Source of the DNA: Betaproteobacteria bacterium UBA5216 | Lineage (GTDB): Bacteria > Pseudomonadota > Gammaproteobacteria > Burkholderiales > SG8-41 | Assembly (NCBI GenBank): GCA_002412495.1 | Contig: DHVE01000011.1 | Location: 1 to 8,648 of the forward strand | DNA length: 8,648 nucleotides | Direction: 5' to 3' | Shown: piece after piece, positions 6,001 through 8,648 of the stretch | Position numbering within the stretch: position 1 is the first letter of the stretch | Layout of the letters: each line of letters starts with the position of its first letter | The notes under the pieces: model-generated | What the model was told of the DNA's origin: nothing | Database searches by the model: none | What the model saw: only the letters and a program-made list of their open reading frames with translations | Translations under genes and position numbers: made by a program

Positions 6001-7683
6001 GTCAAGGATCTTCTTGGTTACCGGACTCACATAACCGCCCCACAGCACCATTACGCGATTGCGATCGGGATCACCGCACACCACGATGTTAATCACATCG
6101 GCGCTGGGTAGTACGCGCACCAGATCGGTCTCTTTCACCAGATATTCTTTCGGCAACAGCCCGCGTTGCACCATGTCGGGAATTTTGAATGCCTCGGAGT
6201 GACCGTATTCGATCAGGAATTCGAGTTCCTTGTACGGCACGCGCGCGTGTTCGTACACATGTTCACGGATTTTTTGTTTGCTGTAGCCGGCACTGGCAAG
6301 CGCCTTGGCCACGGGCGGCGCAATCAAAAACGTGATCATGTTCCGGAAGCCCTTCGTGCCGCGCTCCACCAGCCGGGCGAGGCAGGGCTTCTTGGTGACT
6401 TCAATGCTGAGCATCTCCAGCGCGCTCTCGGCCGCTGATTTGTTTGGCGTACCGTAGATTGCTGGTGGCCAGCCCCAGGTGACCGTGCCGCAAGCCGTCA
6501 CGGTATTGTCTTGTTTGTCGAAGCCATGCTCGACATGGTACGGCTCCCAAGGACATTCGGCTTCGTTCTCGGCCACCACAAAATTCATCGGATAACCGAA
6601 GGTGCCCATGTAGCTGGTGCCGAGTTTATAGCCCGCGATATTGCGGATGATCAGGCCCAGCGCACGACCCAAGGCGGGATTGGCGCCGCGGTTAACCAAC
6701 TGCGCACCGTTTTCGATGCCCAGCTTTTGCGCATCCGGTCCGTTGATCAGCAGGAACGGCAACACACCCCACGTACTGCCGATGTTATTGAGGTTATAGT
6801 CGTTATCGGCAATCGCCTCGACGGCCGCGATCAGCACCGGCATCATTTCCGGCTTGCAGCCCGCCATCACCGCGTTGGCGGCGATATTGCGCGGGGTTGC
6901 CACCAGATTGGCTTGCGCCAGTACGGCGATGGACTCATCGGGCGCATGTTGGGTATGCTTCAGAAATGCGTCAACCCGTTCCGGTGTCGGCGGAACGATC
7001 GGCAGTTCATCCGACCACAACTGCGCCTTGAAGTGATCGTTGATGGTTTCGAACGAGCCTTCAAACACGATCTCGTCGCCGCGTCGCGTGCTCACCGCAT
7101 CTTTTGATTCGCCTGCCCGCGGCTGCGTCAGACAACCGACGATGCGGTCGAACAACACATTCTCGACATTTTTTTCCACCAGCGCTTCGGCGTGCACACC
7201 CACCGCCCCCGGATATTCCGCCACCCGCAAGTCGCTGATGCCCTCGGCCTTGCCGATGGATTGCGCTATTTTGGTAAACCCGGTGGTGGTCACCACCACG
7301 CTCGGAATACCCGCCTTCTCTGCTTCTGCCGCCGGCCTCACCGAGGACGGAGTGCAGGTTCCTCATCCCCCGTTGCCGGTAATGATGGCATCGACCTCCC
7401 ATTCTTTCGCCAGCGCGGCGATGTCTTTCGCCGTCTGCTTTTGCGACGCCGGATCGCCGCCGACGTAGACAATCGGGAACTTGTCGTACGGAATGATCTT
7501 GATGCCGGGATACTTTTCCTTGAACAGGCGGCGATAGGTCTTGAACATCAGCTCGCCCTTGAAGTGATTGTTATAGACCTCGCCGATGGTCTTGCCTTCA
7601 AGCGTATCGAGATGACGGCTGGCGCCTTGCGACGCCTTGCGCGGCAAACCTTCGGGGCTGATAACGCCCATTTTTTGATTCAT
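5983..7683 (-). CDS. UGSC-family selenoprotein with C-terminal extension domain (Sec107, in-frame UGA)
   Basis: One 566-residue protein is read through an in-frame TGA at 7363-7365. Residues 1-106 and 108-566 lie in the same phase. The first part ends AIITGNGG and the second begins GTCTPSSVRPAAEAEKAGIP, giving GG-Sec107-G-T-Cys110-T. This is the UGSC family signature (usually GDUGSCT or GDCGSCT), here with Thr for Ser. The UGSC domain spans about 27-185 and has an alpha/beta pattern with strands IKIIPY, AIIT and SVVVTTT. A second conserved region starts at about 224 (DELPIVPPTPERVDAFL) and includes ANAVMAGCKPE and NEAECPWEPYHVEHGF. Sec107/Cys110 form a UxxC pair, so a thiol redox role is inferred; the substrate is unknown. 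The ATG at 7683 has an AAGGA Shine-Dalgarno sequence. The last residues, DADLRR, come from a repeat. It lies downstream of a Bug receptor gene. Failure of Sec insertion would give a 106-residue stub. A nonsense mutation or sequencing error is possible but unlikely given the motif and the hairpin. Confidence 0.9.
7332..7350 (-). promoter_or_regulatory. Predicted bacterial SECIS hairpin
   Basis: The minus-strand RNA reads CCGUCCUCGGUGAGGCCGG. It folds as CCG/CGG, one U-C mismatch, CCUC/GAGG, and a GGU apical loop. The loop starts 20 nt after the UGA, and its first bases are G, as in the known bacterial SECIS consensus (small apical loop with an early G, about 16-37 nt downstream of UGA). It should recruit SelB with Sec-tRNA. 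It lies in coding sequence, as bacterial SECIS elements do. Confidence 0.75.
7363..7365 (-). other. UGA codon predicted to encode selenocysteine (Sec107)
   Basis: TGA lies in frame between GGG-GGA (Gly-Gly) and GGA-ACC-TGC-ACT (Gly-Thr-Cys-Thr). It stands exactly where the UGSC family has Sec or Cys. Conserved family sequence continues on both sides without any shift of frame, and a SECIS-like hairpin follows. Confidence 0.88.
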
Positions 7684-7689
7684 TAAAAA

Positions 7690-7694
7690 TCCTT
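7690..7694 (-). promoter_or_regulatory. Shine-Dalgarno of the selenoprotein gene
   Basis: Minus-strand AAGGA lies 6 nt before the ATG at 7683. It supports this start over a TTG-initiated extension from 7737 that would translate the REP-like repeat. Confidence 0.65.
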
Positions 7695-7716
7695 CATTTG
7701 AAAACCAACACGACCA

Positions 7717-7734
7717 TTCCCGCGCAGACGGGAA
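7717..7734. repeat. Degenerate single REP-like hairpin
   Basis: TTCCCG (7717-7722) and CGGGAA (7729-7734) form a perfect 6-bp stem around CGCAGA. It resembles one arm of the 2287-2366 doublet and the common betaproteobacterial TTCCCGCGCAGGCGGGAA repeat, with one stem position altered. It lies in the 76-nt gap between the fourth Bug gene and the selenoprotein gene and may adjust readthrough or mRNA stability between them. Confidence 0.55.
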
Positions 7735-7759
7735 CAACGGCGTGAGGTGATGTGCTGTT

Positions 7760-8648
7760 CTAATCGGCCTTCAGTTTAAGCTGCCGCACCATGTTGCCCC
7801 ACTTCACGTTTTCAGAGCGCAGGAACGTCGCGTATTGATCCGGCGAACTGCCGACGATTTCCAGGCCAAGCTTGGTGATCTGCTCTTTCACCGCGGGTTG
7901 TTCCAGTGACTTGCCGAGTTCGCCGTACAGACGATTGATCACATCAGCCGGCGTGCCCGCCGTGGTGAGCAAGCCAAACCACGTCACCACCTCGAAGCCC
8001 GGCAGGCCCGATTCAGCCACCGTCGGAAACTCCGGCGCGATTACGGATCGCTTGCTACCGGTCACCGCCACGCCACGCAGCTTGCCGGTTTTTACGTACT
8101 GCAACAACCCTGCGATGCTCGCCGAAAACAGCGGCACCTGCCCGCCGAGCAAATCAATCACCGCCGCGCCGTCCCCCTTGTAATGTATCGGCACCATGTC
8201 GATCTTCGCCATGCTTTTGAGCAACTCCATCGACATGTGCGGAGAAGAACCAATGCCGCCGGTCGCGAAATTCACCGCGCCGGGCTGCGCCTTGGCCAAA
8301 GCAATCAGCTCTTTCACCGTTTTCACGCCAAACGACGGATGCACCGCCATCAGCAGCGGGTTGTGCGCCACCAGCGAAACCGTGGCGAATTCCTTCACCG
8401 GATCGTACAGCGGCTTCGCATACATATACGGCGCAACGGCGTGCGTGGTCTGGCTGGCAATGTAGAGCGCGTAACCATCGGGCGGCGCCTTCGCCACTAC
8501 CTCTGCGCCGATCATGCCGGTGGCGCCCGCGCGGTTTTCCACGACGAACTGACGGCCCAGACGCTCCGTCAGTTGCGTGGCCACAATGCGCCCCACGATG
8601 TCCGACGGCCCGCCGGCGGTGAACCCGACGATGACGCGCACGGGTTTG
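7760..8648 (-). CDS. Bug/TctC-family periplasmic solute receptor, 5' end beyond window
   Basis: About 295 residues are visible, ending ...MVRQLKLKAD with a TAG at 7762-7760. The frame stays open to the window edge (Lys-Pro-Val-Arg-Val-Ile-Val-Gly-Phe), which is where the mature part of Bug proteins begins. The signal peptide and true start are therefore outside the window; the GTG at 8641 is an internal valine codon. Bug motifs: FTAGGPSDIVGR near the start, ENRAGATGMIGAE, PPDGYALYIAS, YDPVKEFATVSLV, GSSPHMSMELL, IHYKGDGAAVIDLLGGQ, TVAESGLPGFEV and TAGTPADVI. It is a periplasmic receptor for a small organic solute, ligand unknown. It is the first visible gene of the minus-strand run and lies 76 nt before the selenoprotein gene, so its ligand is a candidate for the compound handled by the downstream enzymes. 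Confidence 0.93.
   Translation of the reverse strand, partial: KPVRVIVGFTAGGPSDIVGRIVATQLTERLGRQFVVENRAGATGMIGAEVVAKAPPDGYALYIASQTTHAVAPYMYAKPLYDPVKEFATVSLVAHNPLLMAVHPSFGVKTVKELIALAKAQPGAVNFATGGIGSSPHMSMELLKSMAKIDMVPIHYKGDGAAVIDLLGGQVPLFSASIAGLLQYVKTGKLRGVAVTGSKRSVIAPEFPTVAESGLPGFEVVTWFGLLTTAGTPADVINRLYGELGKSLEQPAVKEQITKLGLEIVGSSPDQYATFLRSENVKWGNMVRQLKLKAD

Noticed and set aside
7363..7365. TGA as a true stop, making a pseudogene or two separate genes
   Set aside because: The phase is unchanged, family sequence continues on both sides, the codon sits at the Sec/Cys position of the motif, a SECIS-like hairpin follows, and the second frame has no ribosome-binding site.
7684..7737. N-terminal extension of the selenoprotein
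   Set aside because: It would start at TTG and translate the degenerate REP-like hairpin; the ATG at 7683 has a Shine-Dalgarno sequence.

Overview
The window reads as high-GC betaproteobacterial chromosome, most likely Burkholderiales. This rests on four separate genes or gene parts for Bug-type (TctC-like) periplasmic solute receptors, the codon usage, and REP-like repeats with the CCCGCG..GGCGGG core common in betaproteobacteria. The assignment is inference; there is no rRNA or phylogenetic marker in the window.

Layout. Positions 1-2200 (plus strand) hold a tight run of three Bug receptor genes: the 3' end of one cut by the window edge, a close tandem paralog of it, and a more distant third one starting 1 nt after the second stops. 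They converge on a long minus-strand run ending at 2388. The 187-nt gap between the two runs contains an inverted pair of REP-like repeats. In transcription order the minus-strand run is: a fourth Bug receptor (5' end beyond the window), a UGSC-family selenoprotein, an enolase-superfamily (muconate cycloisomerase-like) enzyme, an exported cupin, an MFS transporter and a GNAT acetyltransferase.

Main finding. Two minus-strand reading frames that look like separate genes (7683-7366 and 7341-5983) lie in the same phase and are separated only by an in-frame TGA at 7363-7365. Read through, they give one 566-residue protein with Gly-Gly-Sec-Gly-Thr-Cys-Thr at residues 105-111. This matches the UGSC family signature (Gly-Asp-Sec/Cys-Gly-Ser-Cys-Thr), with Sec107 and Cys110 forming a UxxC redox pair. 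Twenty nucleotides after the UGA begins the GGU apical loop of a compact hairpin (7332-7350), which fits the bacterial SECIS consensus. The gene should therefore be annotated as one selenoprotein CDS, not as two genes or a pseudogene. No selA, selB, selC or selD lies in the window, so the host genome is predicted to carry them elsewhere.

How the genes may work together. A periplasmic receptor, a redox selenoprotein, an enolase-superfamily enzyme with an altered KxK motif (Cys170-x-Lys172), an exported cupin and an efflux-type MFS protein in one co-directional run suggest uptake and processing of an organic acid or related compound. The substrate cannot be read from the sequence. Smaller points of interest are a 12-nt-phased inverted repeat that supplies the last codons and stop of the selenoprotein gene, an enolase-family start with no visible Shine-Dalgarno sequence, and a 17-nt palindrome over the enolase-family stop codon.
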